A DNA stretch of 53,356 nucleotides from DATJMJ01 sp035503975. GTDB taxonomy: Bacteria; Actinomycetota; Acidimicrobiia; Acidimicrobiales; Palsa-688. The position numbers and the translations under genes are program-made. Position 1 is the first letter of the stretch, and the number at the start of each line of letters is the position of its first letter. Positions 25,311 through 33,132 of this stretch are shown piece by piece. Location of the stretch: NCBI GenBank assembly GCA_035503975.1, contig DATJST010000312.1, positions 1 to 53,356 of the forward strand, in the 5' to 3' direction. The notes under the pieces are model-generated. The model did not search any database and was not told the origin of the DNA. It worked only from the letters and a program-made list of their open reading frames with translations.

Positions 25311-26398
25311 GCGGTCCGGGTCGGTGGGTGGCGTACGACTGGGAGCTGGCCGGGCGCGGGATGTGGGAAACCCTCAGGCAGGGCCGCACGGCTGCCCGCG
25401 CCCTCGCCATCTCGGACAGCCGGGCGCTCGTGCGCTCCCTGTTCCTCGCTTCGGCCGTCGGCTCGGGCCTGCTCGAGCACTTGCGCGTGCGGCCGACGGC
25501 GGCCGAGCTCGCCGAGCGGTGCGGGTTCAGCCGGCCTGAGCGCCTCCTTGCGTGGCTGGAAGTCGGGGCCGAGGTGGGTGAGCTGGGCTCGGTACGCGCG
25601 CGTGCTGGGCGGGACGAGCGTTTCCGCTTGAAAGGGCGCCGCGCCCGCGCCTTGGCGGGCGGCGACAGGCTGCTCGAAGCCCACTACCGCTCCATGCTGG
25701 AGTACCAGGTAGGGCCCTATAGCGAGCTGCTCGCGTTGCTGAGCGAACAACCAGGGACCGGCCGCGACGACCTGAGCCGCTACGCGGGCGACATCGCCGA
25801 GGTCTCCCTGGCAGCGGAGCCGTTCGTGGCCGCTCTGGTGGCGTGTAGCGTGCGCCGCGTCGCGCCCGACCGCGCCCTGGACATCGGTTGTGGGAGCGGA
25901 GCGTACTCCGAAGCCGTCCTGCGCAGTTCGCCCACCGTCCAATTGGACGGGCTCGACATGTCGGACGAGGTGGTGCGCCGGGCGCAGGGCCGGCTCTCTC
26001 GTGCCGGCTTGGCCTCGCGTGCCCACCTCGAGGTCGGCGAGGCGCGCCAGTGGTTGGCCGGGGCCGCACGTGACGGTAGGCGATACCAGCTGGTCATGCT
26101 GCTCAACAACGTGTACTACTTTGCCCGTCCCGATCGTCCGGCGCTTTATGGCCTGGTCCGGGACGTGATCGCGCCGGGTGGCGAACTGGTAGCGGTGAGC
26201 ATGGACGCACCTGGTTCGGTGGCCGCCGCCCACCTCAACTTCATGCTCCGGTGCCAGGCGGGGGACGCCTCCCTACCCCGGCCGGGCGAGCTGGCTGGGG
26301 ACCTTGTCGCCGCTGGTTATGACGTCGTCGAGGAGGCTCGCCTCGTCCCTGGGCAACCTTTCACCGGTGTGCGGGCGCGGCCGCGCAAAGCTTCCTAG
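25301..26398 (+). CDS. SAM-dependent methyltransferase with winged-helix N-terminus
   Basis: The 365 residues have a helical dimerisation/winged-helix-like N-terminal part (LVRSLFLASAVGSGLLEHLR, VRPTAAELAERCGFSRPERL) and a Rossmann methyltransferase. The SAM motif is ALDIGCGSGAYSEAVL near residue 192, then LDGLDMSDEVVRRAQGRL (acidic loop), and the motif II/III strands YQLVMLLNNVYYF and VIAPGGELVAVSM. This is the plan of plant-type O-methyltransferases and related small-molecule enzymes. The substrate is unknown. ATG 25301 overlaps the upstream stop by ten bases, so it should act with the di-iron/DUF362 protein. The longer open frame from 25109 overlaps that gene and is not used. Confidence 0.8.
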   Translation: MRLGGPGRWVAYDWELAGRGMWETLRQGRTAARALAISDSRALVRSLFLASAVGSGLLEHLRVRPTAAELAERCGFSRPERLLAWLEVGAEVGELGSVRARAGRDERFRLKGRRARALAGGDRLLEAHYRSMLEYQVGPYSELLALLSEQPGTGRDDLSRYAGDIAEVSLAAEPFVAALVACSVRRVAPDRALDIGCGSGAYSEAVLRSSPTVQLDGLDMSDEVVRRAQGRLSRAGLASRAHLEVGEARQWLAGAARDGRRYQLVMLLNNVYYFARPDRPALYGLVRDVIAPGGELVAVSMDAPGSVAAAHLNFMLRCQAGDASLPRPGELAGDLVAAGYDVVEEARLVPGQPFTGVRARPRKAS

Positions 26399-26530
26399 CG
26401 GCGGCTCTTCAGGGCGGCGGTCTTCGGGGCGGCGGCTATTCAGGGCGGCGGCTATTCAGGGCGGCGGTCCTCAGTGCGGGCGCCTCAGTGCGGGCGCCTC
26501 AGTGCGGGCGCCTCAGCGCGGGCGCCGCTC
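26399..26530. repeat. Two adjacent tandem repeat arrays between convergent genes
   Basis: Five units of about 15-16 bases of the type GGCGGCGGCTATTCAG span 26399-26474. Four units of 14 bases, TGCGGGCGCCTCAG (the last longer and degenerate), follow from 26475. The arrays fill the gap between the methyltransferase stop and the PPK2 stop. No gene is supported in them. Confidence 0.85.
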
Positions 26531-26532
26531 CC

Positions 26533-27516
26533 TCAGCGTGCCGTTACCAGCGTTGCTCCCGGCCCTCCCGGTGTCTCACCATGCTCGTACACCTCGGAGG
26601 CAGGACCGACGATCAACGGGTCCGGCGTGCCGACCACTTCGGGGTCCTTGTCGGGATAGTCGAACAATCCCAGGACATAGCGCATCGCGCCGATACGAGC
26701 GCGCTTTTTGTCGTTGCTCTTCACCACCGTCCACGGCGCCCAGGGCGTGTCGGTCTTGACGAACATGGCTTCCTTGGCGACGGTGTACGCATCCCAGCGG
26801 TTGAGCGAGGCGAGGTCGGTAGGCGAGAGCTTCCACTGGCGCACGGGGTCGATGCTGCGGATGAGGAACCGGGTGCGCTGTTCGGAGCGCGACACCGAGA
26901 ACCACAACTTCACCAGGTAGGTGCCGTCCTCGACCAGCAGCCGTTCGAGTTCAGGCGCCTGGCGCATGAACACCTGGTACTCCTCTTCACTGCAAAAGCC
27001 CATCACCCTTTCGACGCCTGCCCGGTTGTACCAGGACCGATCGAAAAGGACGATCTCCCCATTTGAGGGGAGGTGCGCGATGTAGCGCTGGAAATACCAT
27101 TCTCCCTGCTCGCGCTCGTTCGGCTTTTCGAGGGCGACAACGCTTGCACCACGAGGGTTGAGGTGCTCGGTGAAGCGTTTGATGGTGCCTCCCTTGCCCG
27201 CCGCGTCCCGGCCTTCGAACATGATCATCAGCCTGCGGCCCTCGTTCTTGACCCAGTTCTGCAGCTTGAGCAGCTCGATCTGGAGGAGGCGTTTTTCGGC
27301 CTCGTACCCGGGCCGGGGCAGGCGCTCGTCGTAGGGGTAACCCTCGCGCCATGTGTCCACGAGGCGGCCGTCGCGCCATCGCAGCACCGGCTCGTCCTCG
27401 TCCTCGGTCTCATCCAGCACGAGCTGGTCAAGGTGGTGTGACAGGTCGAGGTCGAGGTCGAGCAAGGCGGCGCCGTCACTGTGGTCCTCACCAGCTCGCG
27501 TACCAGCCTCGCTCAC
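26533..27516 (-). CDS. ppk2: Polyphosphate kinase 2
   Basis: PPK2 enzymes transfer phosphate between polyphosphate and nucleotides, mostly forming ATP or GTP from ADP or GDP. The 327 residues match a single-domain PPK2: an acidic N-terminus, then LLQIELLKLQNWVK, Walker A EGRDAAGKGGTIKR (101-114), FDRSWYNRAGVERVMGF (158-174) as the lid and Walker B region, and LVKLWFSVSRSEQRTRF. The end, RYVLGLFDYPDKDPEVVG, is family-like. The GTG start has no strong ribosome binding site. Its 3' end faces the repeat arrays. Cellular role: phosphate and energy storage, with no neighbour that refines it. Confidence 0.93.
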   Translation of the reverse strand: MSEAGTRAGEDHSDGAALLDLDLDLSHHLDQLVLDETEDEDEPVLRWRDGRLVDTWREGYPYDERLPRPGYEAEKRLLQIELLKLQNWVKNEGRRLMIMFEGRDAAGKGGTIKRFTEHLNPRGASVVALEKPNEREQGEWYFQRYIAHLPSNGEIVLFDRSWYNRAGVERVMGFCSEEEYQVFMRQAPELERLLVEDGTYLVKLWFSVSRSEQRTRFLIRSIDPVRQWKLSPTDLASLNRWDAYTVAKEAMFVKTDTPWAPWTVVKSNDKKRARIGAMRYVLGLFDYPDKDPEVVGTPDPLIVGPASEVYEHGETPGGPGATLVTAR

Positions 27517-27624
27517 GGCTCGCCCGAGCCCTCGTGCGGACAGTTGGTCAGCAGCGTCACGTCACTCAGAGTAGGCGAACCTCGCGCCGAGCTCGCTGGG
27601 ACGCCGCCCCCTGCATGGCTGGCA

Positions 27625-28449
27625 TCATGGCCCCGGCCTGGGCTCGGTCGGCTCCCCCTCGGTGCCGGCCTCGTCGCTCGTCTCGGTGCTCGCCTTCGGG
27701 CGGACCTCCGTGCTTGCATCGGGACCGGCCTCGGTTCTGGTGCTCGTCTTCGGGCGGACCTCCGCGCTCGCCTCGGGGCCGGCCTCGGTTCTGGTGTGCG
27801 TCCCCGCCGCAGGCGACAGGAGCGTGCCGCAGCGCGAGCAGTACAGCACGGTCGCCCGCACGGCACCCTCTTCACTCTCCAGCTCGTCCGGTGGTACGGC
27901 AATGATCCTGTAGCGCGCGGACTCCGACAGTTCCGCGCGGCACCAGTTGCAGCGTGGCCCCGAGTTGAGTGGCGTTGCGGCGCTCGCCTCGGGTTGCGCG
28001 CCACGGCTCGTCCCTCCTGGTCCTGGGAGCAGCCGTATGACCTCCTGGCGCACGCGCGCCAGGTCGGCACCTGAGGCGACCAGGATCTGGGCCGCGAGCC
28101 CCTCACCCTCGCGTGCGATCCCGAGCAGGATGTGCTCGGTGCCTATATAGGTGTGGCCCAGCTGGAGTGCTTCGCGCAGGGACAGTTCGAGGACCTTCTT
28201 CACCCGAGGGGTGAAGGGAGGCGATCCCACGGAGGTGGTCGCCGAGCCGATCGCCGCCTCGACTTTCGCCCGGGCGTCGGAGAGGGATATGTCGAGCGCA
28301 GTCAGCGCCTGGGCGGCGACGCCTTCGCCCTCACGCAGCATGCCGAGAAGGACGTGCTCGGTACCGATGAAGTTATGGTTGAGCAGGCGGGCTTCTTCCT
28401 GGGCGAGGACCAGTACCCGGCGGGCCGCGTCGGTAAAGCGTTCGAACAT
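27625..28449 (-). CDS. Free-standing Clp N-domain protein with zinc ribbon
   Basis: Residues 1-140 are two tandem Clp N repeats nearly identical in plan to the ClpC N-terminus (MFERFTDAARRVLVLAQEEA, NFIGTEHVLLGMLREGEGVA, then YIGTEHILLGIAREGEGLAA). No ATPase domain follows. Instead there is a zinc-ribbon-like segment with C167, C170, C204 and C207, and an acidic/polar tail with a near-exact duplicated unit (RTEAGPEASAEVRPK and a sister copy). ClpC N-domains bind adaptors and substrates, so this protein may compete with or deliver clients to the ClpCP machine. ATG 28449 is preferred because ClpC begins MFERFT; GTG 28473 would add eight residues. A GGAG lies a few bases upstream. Confidence 0.8.
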   Translation of the reverse strand: MFERFTDAARRVLVLAQEEARLLNHNFIGTEHVLLGMLREGEGVAAQALTALDISLSDARAKVEAAIGSATTSVGSPPFTPRVKKVLELSLREALQLGHTYIGTEHILLGIAREGEGLAAQILVASGADLARVRQEVIRLLPGPGGTSRGAQPEASAATPLNSGPRCNWCRAELSESARYRIIAVPPDELESEEGAVRATVLYCSRCGTLLSPAAGTHTRTEAGPEASAEVRPKTSTRTEAGPDASTEVRPKASTETSDEAGTEGEPTEPRPGP

Positions 28450-28519
28450 CCCACTCCGTAGCATCGCGCACACCTCTTATGGCAGCAGTGCACTCCCGGC
28501 TCCGGGCCTGCGCAAGAGG

Positions 28520-28585
28520 CTGTTTTCTCGAGGCACGCGGGCGGCTTTCTCGAGGCTCGCAGGCGGCTTTCTCGAGGCTCGCAGG
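28520..28585. repeat. Three-copy 22-bp tandem repeat
   Basis: Two identical 22-base units (28542-28563 and 28564-28585, core CTTTCTCGAGGCTCGCAGG) follow a degenerate first copy at 28520-28541. They lie in the 230-base gap between the Clp N-domain gene and the AbiEi-like gene, on whose transcript they may be. No other feature is seen in the gap. Confidence 0.8.
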
Positions 28586-28681
28586 CGGCCGCCACGAGAT
28601 CGGTTGCCGGGCGGGGCTTGGGCCGCTTCGACCCGCTGTGAGACCCATCCAGGGGACGGCCAGGCGGGGGGGCGCCGCGGC

Positions 28682-29593
28682 TCAGCGCGCGAGCTGGCTA
28701 AGGGCTGCTCTGAGCTCGCTAAGGACGCGGCGTCCGTCATGGGCGATGTCACGCCAGGTATAGACGAGGACCTTGGTACCGGCTAAGGCCACTCGGTTGC
28801 GCCGGCGGGAGTCCTCGACCATCTGCTCGGCGCCCTGGTGGTAGGCGTACCCGTCGACCTCCATGGCCAGTCCGGGCGCGAGGACAATGTCCAAGCGGTA
28901 GTTCAGCTCGCCGCCGGTCTCCTGTTCGATGGCGAGCGGCTTGATGCCGCCCCGGTCGAGCAACTGCAGGGCCATGCGCTCTAGTACGCTCAGGTCCCCT
29001 TTGGTGCAGTGGCCCCGCCACCCGAGCGCCCGGCGTAGCGGTCCGCAGCCGGGACGCCCCTGACGAGCGAGCCTTTCGAGTTCAGCACTAAGCCCGGCGA
29101 CGGTTACCAACTTGCTTGCCAACGCTCGGTCGAGTACCTGGTCGAGCTCTTCAGGCGTGACCACCCCGGCCACGTCGAGGATCGTCCGCAGCGGGTTGGT
29201 GCACGGGATGCGGCTGCGGATGGCAACCGGGGCCGGGTAGTCCCGTGGCCGGTGTACGTCCCCCCGGTTCGTGCGCGCCGAGCGGCCCCGGGCAACGATG
29301 ACCGCATGTCGCTCCGGTGGCTCGGCCAACCGCCAGAGCCACGCGGCGGACAGGTGTGACGCCAGCGCCTCAGGTCCCGCTCCCAGGCACAGCACCATCA
29401 ACGCCTGCTCGGGGGTGAGCGCCGAGCCGCCCAAGCGCACCACCGTGCTGCCGACTTCCTCCCATTCGCCGCATGCGACCCGCAGGCGCACCTGGTGCCT
29501 GGTCACCCCGATCGCGCGCAACTGGGAGCGGCTGGTCACGCCGTACTGGTCGCGGAAGCGCCGGGCGACCTCACGCACCATTGACGCTTTCAT
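28682..29593 (-). CDS. AbiEi-type antitoxin domain with DUF559-like nuclease fold
   Basis: The 303 residues start with a winged-helix AbiEi-type antitoxin domain (FRDQYGVTSRSQLRAIGVTR, HQVRLRVACGEWEEVG). The middle has PCTNPLRTILDVAGVVTPEE. The C-terminal 100 residues look like DUF559, a Vsr/PD-(D/E)XK-like nuclease fold: AIEQETGGELNYRLDIVLAP, LAMEVDGYAYHQGAEQMVED, RRRNRVALAGTKVLVYTWRD. Candidate acidic metal ligands are D and E of YRLDIVL and AMEVDGY. Proteins of this type are widespread in actinobacteria as single genes. No AbiEii toxin is adjacent, so a toxin-antitoxin role is not supported here. The ATG lies eight bases after TAACAT in an AT-rich, palindromic promoter. Confidence 0.72.
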   Translation of the reverse strand: MKASMVREVARRFRDQYGVTSRSQLRAIGVTRHQVRLRVACGEWEEVGSTVVRLGGSALTPEQALMVLCLGAGPEALASHLSAAWLWRLAEPPERHAVIVARGRSARTNRGDVHRPRDYPAPVAIRSRIPCTNPLRTILDVAGVVTPEELDQVLDRALASKLVTVAGLSAELERLARQGRPGCGPLRRALGWRGHCTKGDLSVLERMALQLLDRGGIKPLAIEQETGGELNYRLDIVLAPGLAMEVDGYAYHQGAEQMVEDSRRRNRVALAGTKVLVYTWRDIAHDGRRVLSELRAALSQLAR

Positions 29594-29897
29594 GTAGTTT
29601 TATGTTACATAAGTATCTGTCAATGTACAAGTCCGCGGAAGATTTGGGTGCAGGAGGGGAACTCGTCGCGCTGGCGTTAGTCCTGGCAACGCTGGCATGC
29701 CCAAAACCTCCAAGCGCGACCAAAAAGCGTTGGGTCGGGGCACCGCGAACGCTCTGAGTAGTGGCACTAGCTCACATGGTGCCGGTGGGCGGGCCCAAAG
29801 CCTGCCGTTGGGCGAGCTACAGGACCGAGGACCTCCGCCGTGGCCTCGCCCTGCGAGGCCAGTCCCCGCACCCGTTCCCCACGGTCTCGCGCTTGTG
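29594..29897. promoter_or_regulatory. Intergenic region with AT-rich promoter and palindrome
   Basis: This 304-base gap has no supported gene. At 29600-29612 lies the perfect palindrome TTATGT-T-ACATAA, in a stretch markedly AT-rich for this genome. On the minus strand, TTGTAC and TAACAT are 17 bases apart and lead after eight bases to the AbiEi-like ATG; a TTGACA also lies in this stretch. The palindrome covers this -10 and is a likely operator, probably autoregulatory as in AbiEi systems. The rest (about 29640-29897) shows nothing I can assign. Confidence 0.55.
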
Positions 29898-32054
29898 CTA
29901 GTCCGCCGCGGTAGTAGTCGTCACAGTTGCGGTTGTCGTCGTGCCGGCCGTCGTGGTGGTCCCTTGCGTCGTGGTCGTCCCGGCCGTCGTCGTGGTCGCT
30001 GCGGTGGTGCTCGTCGAGGCCCGTGTGGTGGTGGTGGTGGGCCCGGCGTGAGTAGTCGTGGTGGCGGCCGCCGTTGTCGTGGTCGTGGCGTGGCTCGTCG
30101 TAGTAGTGGGCGCTGTGGTCGTGGTCGTCGCCTTGGTCGTAGTGGTCGTGGCCTTGGTCGTCGTCGTGGTGGCTTTGCTCGTCGTGGTCGTGGCCCCAAC
30201 CGTCGTGGTCGTCCCCTCGACCGTGGTGGTGGTCCCCCCCGTCGTGGTGGGCGCCGGCGCGGTAGTCGTGGCATATGTTGGCGGCGGGGGGGGCGGGCCT
30301 TGTACCACGGGTGTGGTCGCCGTCGTGGTCGAGGTCGCAACCGTCGTAGTGACTGCGGTGGTTGCGCTGGTCGTGCTCGTTGCGGCGGTCGTGGTGGCGG
30401 TCGGCGAACGGGTCGCCGTCGTGGTCGTTCGCGCGCTACTTGGAGAGGGCCTGGTGGCGGTTGTAGGTACGGGCGCCGGGTGGGGGGCGGCCTTGTGGCG
30501 CCGGGGCTTGCCCTTACTGCGGTGCGCCGTGGTGGGCGGCGTAGCTACGAGCGGGTGAGTGGTCGTCGTACGTGGTGGTGCCGCAGCCGATCGGTTCTTG
30601 TGCGCGCCCACGCTGTCCTTGGCGTGGGCCTTGTGGCGTGGCGGAGCTGGCGTCTGTCGGCGCACTGCCGAGGTGGTCGTCGTAGTCGGCCTGGCCGCTT
30701 TGGGATTGCGCACCACGTGGGCGGGGCGCGCCGCCTTTGTCCCGGAGTGGTGCTGATGCCCTGACACCCCACTGCCATGGCCGCGATCGCCGGCCCCGCG
30801 GCGGCTGCCCAAGCTGCCCGTGCCATTCCTGCCACCGCCCTCGTGGCGACGGTGCGTGCTGCCGGTACCGTTCCCGGCTCCGGGCGCATGGACGCGCCCG
30901 CGCCCGGGCACGCCTAGGCCGACCTTCTTGCCTCCCGCACCGGCAACTGTGCTTCCCGCGCGGCCCTTGTTGCTGCCACCGCCCACCTTGTTGCTGCCAC
31001 CGCCCACCTTGTTGCTGCCCCCGCCGACCTTGTTGCTACCACCGCCAGGCTTGTTGCTACCACCGCCGACCTTGTTGCTACCACCGCCAGGCTTGTTGCT
31101 GCCACCGCCGGACTTGCTATCACTGGGGCCGGCGCTCTGGCCGCTCGACCGCGTGCCGTTACCGCCGGCAGCCTGGCTCCCTGTCGCCCCACCCGCAGCA
31201 CGGCCGCCGGGCGAGCCGGCGCGGTCAGCAGCCCCCGAGGGCGGGCCCGCGTGACGGGGCACATGCTCGGTCGTCGACGGCAGCGAGGGTGAGCGGGCCA
31301 GGTGCCCTCGGGCCGTGCCCGCGCCACCCTGGTGGCCTGCCGAGACGGGCTTGGGCCGGTGCGCCGAGCGGCGCGACCTGGTTGTCGTCGTCGGGCGCGA
31401 CGTGGTCGGTGTAGTGGTGGTGGCCTCGTGCGCCGACGGCGTCGACGCCTTGGGCGGAGGAGGCAACGCCGTACTGAGCGAAGCGGCCAAGCTGCGCAGG
31501 TCACTCCGCAAGAGGCTCAAGGTGGCCGGTGCTTTAACTTGGTGGTTGGAGGCGACCCGGTAGTACACGCCCGCCAGGGTGTCGAAATGGGCCACGCGTT
31601 GCGCTTGGGTCTCACCGCGGGGTGGCTCGAACAAAGGCAACAGGCCGCCCAGGAGTTCGCGGCCCGCAACCGGCGCGATCGTACCCTCGCGGACACCTGT
31701 CACTACATGCGATTCGAAGGCCCAGGTCGCTTTGCGCTGCGCCGCGGGGAGGGCCACGTTGGGCCCCTTGGGCAAGCTGTACAGGAAACTGGTCGCCGAG
31801 CCGCCCCCGCTCGCGGCCGCGACGAGCGCGATGCCGACGAAGCCCATGGCCATGACCGCCGCGCCCAAGGTGAGGGCAACTCCTCCCCGGGTCGTGGGGC
31901 GTTTGATGGCAATGCGTAGTTGGCGTCTTTTACGTGCTTTGCGCACTTCCGCGTCGGCAGCAGCAGGCGCCTCGGCGACGGTGGCCCTGGGCAGCGAGAG
32001 CTTGTGGGGAGTGGCACTCGCAGCGAGGACGTTCCCGTTCAAGGTGGAGCCCAT
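29898..32054 (-). CDS. Large Thr-rich, repeat-bearing membrane-anchored protein
   Basis: The 718-residue product starts at ATG 32054 (GGGAGG nine bases upstream). A cytoplasmic N-terminus of about 57 residues, basic near its end, precedes one membrane segment (VALTLGAAVMAMGFVGIALV, 59-78). A short helical domain then resembles DUF5667, a family seen near ECF sigma and secreted proteins (LPKGPNVALPAAQRKATWAF). The remaining 500 residues are low complexity: seven tandem heptads of the type GGGSNKV, basic Gly/His-rich stretches, and a C-terminal tail of more than 200 residues that is mainly Thr with Ala, Pro and Val. Such a tail should be extended, outside the membrane and perhaps O-glycosylated. 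It could reach through the cell wall. The function is unknown. The longer open frame to 32177 is unlikely. Confidence 0.65.
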   Translation of the reverse strand: MGSTLNGNVLAASATPHKLSLPRATVAEAPAAADAEVRKARKRRQLRIAIKRPTTRGGVALTLGAAVMAMGFVGIALVAAASGGGSATSFLYSLPKGPNVALPAAQRKATWAFESHVVTGVREGTIAPVAGRELLGGLLPLFEPPRGETQAQRVAHFDTLAGVYYRVASNHQVKAPATLSLLRSDLRSLAASLSTALPPPPKASTPSAHEATTTTPTTSRPTTTTRSRRSAHRPKPVSAGHQGGAGTARGHLARSPSLPSTTEHVPRHAGPPSGAADRAGSPGGRAAGGATGSQAAGGNGTRSSGQSAGPSDSKSGGGSNKPGGGSNKVGGGSNKPGGGSNKVGGGSNKVGGGSNKVGGGSNKGRAGSTVAGAGGKKVGLGVPGRGRVHAPGAGNGTGSTHRRHEGGGRNGTGSLGSRRGAGDRGHGSGVSGHQHHSGTKAARPAHVVRNPKAARPTTTTTSAVRRQTPAPPRHKAHAKDSVGAHKNRSAAAPPRTTTTHPLVATPPTTAHRSKGKPRRHKAAPHPAPVPTTATRPSPSSARTTTTATRSPTATTTAATSTTSATTAVTTTVATSTTTATTPVVQGPPPPPPTYATTTAPAPTTTGGTTTTVEGTTTTVGATTTTSKATTTTTKATTTTTKATTTTTAPTTTTSHATTTTTAAATTTTHAGPTTTTTRASTSTTAATTTTAGTTTTQGTTTTAGTTTTATVTTTTAAD
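30966..31112. repeat. 21-bp tandem repeat encoding GGGSNK heptads
   Basis: About seven copies of a 21-base unit, in phase with the reading frame of the Thr-rich gene, encode GGGSNK followed by V or P. The near-identical copies suggest recent expansion. Confidence 0.85.
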
Positions 32055-32372
32055 ATCGCCCAAACCTCCCGGGTTGGTCCCCAGCATTTTCGACCGGCCG
32101 CAGCCAACCTTGAGCTGGCTCTGGGTGCGGCGGCCCCTAGTCCGGTGGCAGCAGCCCGGCACTGGCCAGCCCGGCACTGGCCAGCCCGGGAAGGCCCGGA
32201 CCCGGTGGCGTCCCGCGCCGGGTGGCCCGCGCCCGGCAGCGGGGGCACCCGGCGGAGCGGGCCAAAGTTTCCAGTTTCCAGTTATTGGCCGCGAGCCGTA
32301 ACTGTCTTACCGTTTTCTGCAGTCACGAATTCTTGCCCGGCTCCGCCCGTCCCGAAAGCCTAGGAGGCACAT
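32055..32372. promoter_or_regulatory. Divergent intergenic region with promoter and inverted repeat
   Basis: This 318-base gap separates the Thr-rich gene (minus) from the conserved hypothetical gene (plus). It has a two-copy direct repeat CCCGGCACTGGCCAG near 32155-32185 and GTTTCCA repeats near 32267-32281. For the plus gene, TTGGCC (32285-32290) and TACCGT (32308-32313) are 17 bases apart. The inverted repeat CAGTTA (32279-32284) / TAACTG (32299-32304) brackets the -35 and may be an operator. The leader holds a strong AGGAGG. No clear promoter for the minus gene is seen. Confidence 0.45.
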
Positions 32373-33038
32373 ATGGGCCTGTTCAGCAAATTGAAGACCT
32401 CTTTTGGGGGCGACGACCCCGACCTGATGACGCGCGGTCAGCTTGGCCGAGCAGTCGTGGACCGGGTCCGCATCACGGGCACCTCGGTCCAGATGGGTGG
32501 CGGTGTCCCCGAGCAGGTATGCGAGTTCGACCTGACTGTTTACCTCGACGACACGCCGCCGTTTGCCGCGCAAGCTCGCAAACGGGTCCCCGTTTATGCC
32601 ATCGGCGAGTTTCGTCCCGGGCAGACCGTCGTCGCCGTGCGGGTCGACCCGGTCAACCACGCCCACGTCGGCATCGACCTCAACTCGCAGCCTCCCGAGG
32701 TGAGGATCGCGGCTGGGACCGCCCAGGGCTCGGCTGCCGCGCTCCTGGCCAGCGGCACTCCTTGCGAAGCGGTGATCATCCAGTTCGAAACGCTCGGCAT
32801 GAAGAACCAAAACAACGTGGACCTTTATGCATTCCTCCTCACGGTCATGCCTGAAGGAGCGGCCCCATATCAGATCCAGGTGGGCAACCCCGTGCCGCCT
32901 GAAGCCTTGCCACTGCTCTACCCCGGGTCGAAGGTCCCAGCCCGCTTCGACCCGAACGGGGTCAAGGAAGCGGTCGCCATCGACTGGGCTGCAGCGCTCG
33001 CCCGGGCGGCCGGCGCTAGCGCCGGCGCAGTCCACTAG
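32373..33038 (+). CDS. Conserved hypothetical protein (221 aa)
   Basis: I do not recognise the family by name. The start GLFSKLKTSFGGDDPDLMTR and the alternating strands that follow (GRAVVDRVRITGTSVQMGG, VCEFDLTVYLDDTPPFAAQ, VPVYAIGEFRPGQTVVAVRV, VEAVIIQFETLGMKNQNNVD-like segment) suggest two similar beta-rich halves, each with a conserved positive residue cluster. There is no signal peptide, so it is probably cytosolic. The last 30 residues are Ala-rich. The ATG has AGGAGG six bases upstream, so this is a strongly translated, leadered gene. It is separated from the M16 genes by about 95 bases with their own promoter-like box. Confidence 0.6.
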   Translation: MGLFSKLKTSFGGDDPDLMTRGQLGRAVVDRVRITGTSVQMGGGVPEQVCEFDLTVYLDDTPPFAAQARKRVPVYAIGEFRPGQTVVAVRVDPVNHAHVGIDLNSQPPEVRIAAGTAQGSAAALLASGTPCEAVIIQFETLGMKNQNNVDLYAFLLTVMPEGAAPYQIQVGNPVPPEALPLLYPGSKVPARFDPNGVKEAVAIDWAAALARAAGASAGAVH

Positions 33039-33119
33039 CTCACTGAGCCGCCGGGACCGGGCAAGCCTCCCCCCAGGGCGCCTGGTCTCCGGCGGCCAGC
33101 ACCATACCCGGTGCCGGGC

Positions 33120-33125
33120 TAGCCT
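33120..33125 (+). promoter_or_regulatory. -10 box of a leaderless promoter (M16 pair)
   Basis: TAGCCT is followed after seven bases by ATG 33133, the start of the catalytic M16 subunit. No ribosome binding site is seen. Confidence 0.4.
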
Positions 33126-33132
33126 CCATGGC

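Noticed and set aside
26399..26530. Possible CRISPR array
   Set aside because: Units are contiguous, without spacers of unique sequence, and only 14-16 bases long. No cas gene is in the window.
28682..29593. A two-gene AbiE toxin-antitoxin operon
   Set aside because: No second gene with nucleotidyltransferase (AbiEii) motifs is adjacent on either side.
29697..30764. A 355-codon plus-strand open frame opposite the Thr-rich gene
   Set aside because: It is the complement of Thr codons and repeats and reads as Arg/Gly-rich low complexity, with no ribosome site. The minus-strand gene has a start, a membrane segment and a repeat phase that explain the same DNA.
32827..33132. 102-codon extension of the M16 catalytic subunit
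   Set aside because: It overlaps the end of the conserved hypothetical gene and lacks M16 features. ATG 33133 follows a TAGCCT box by seven bases.
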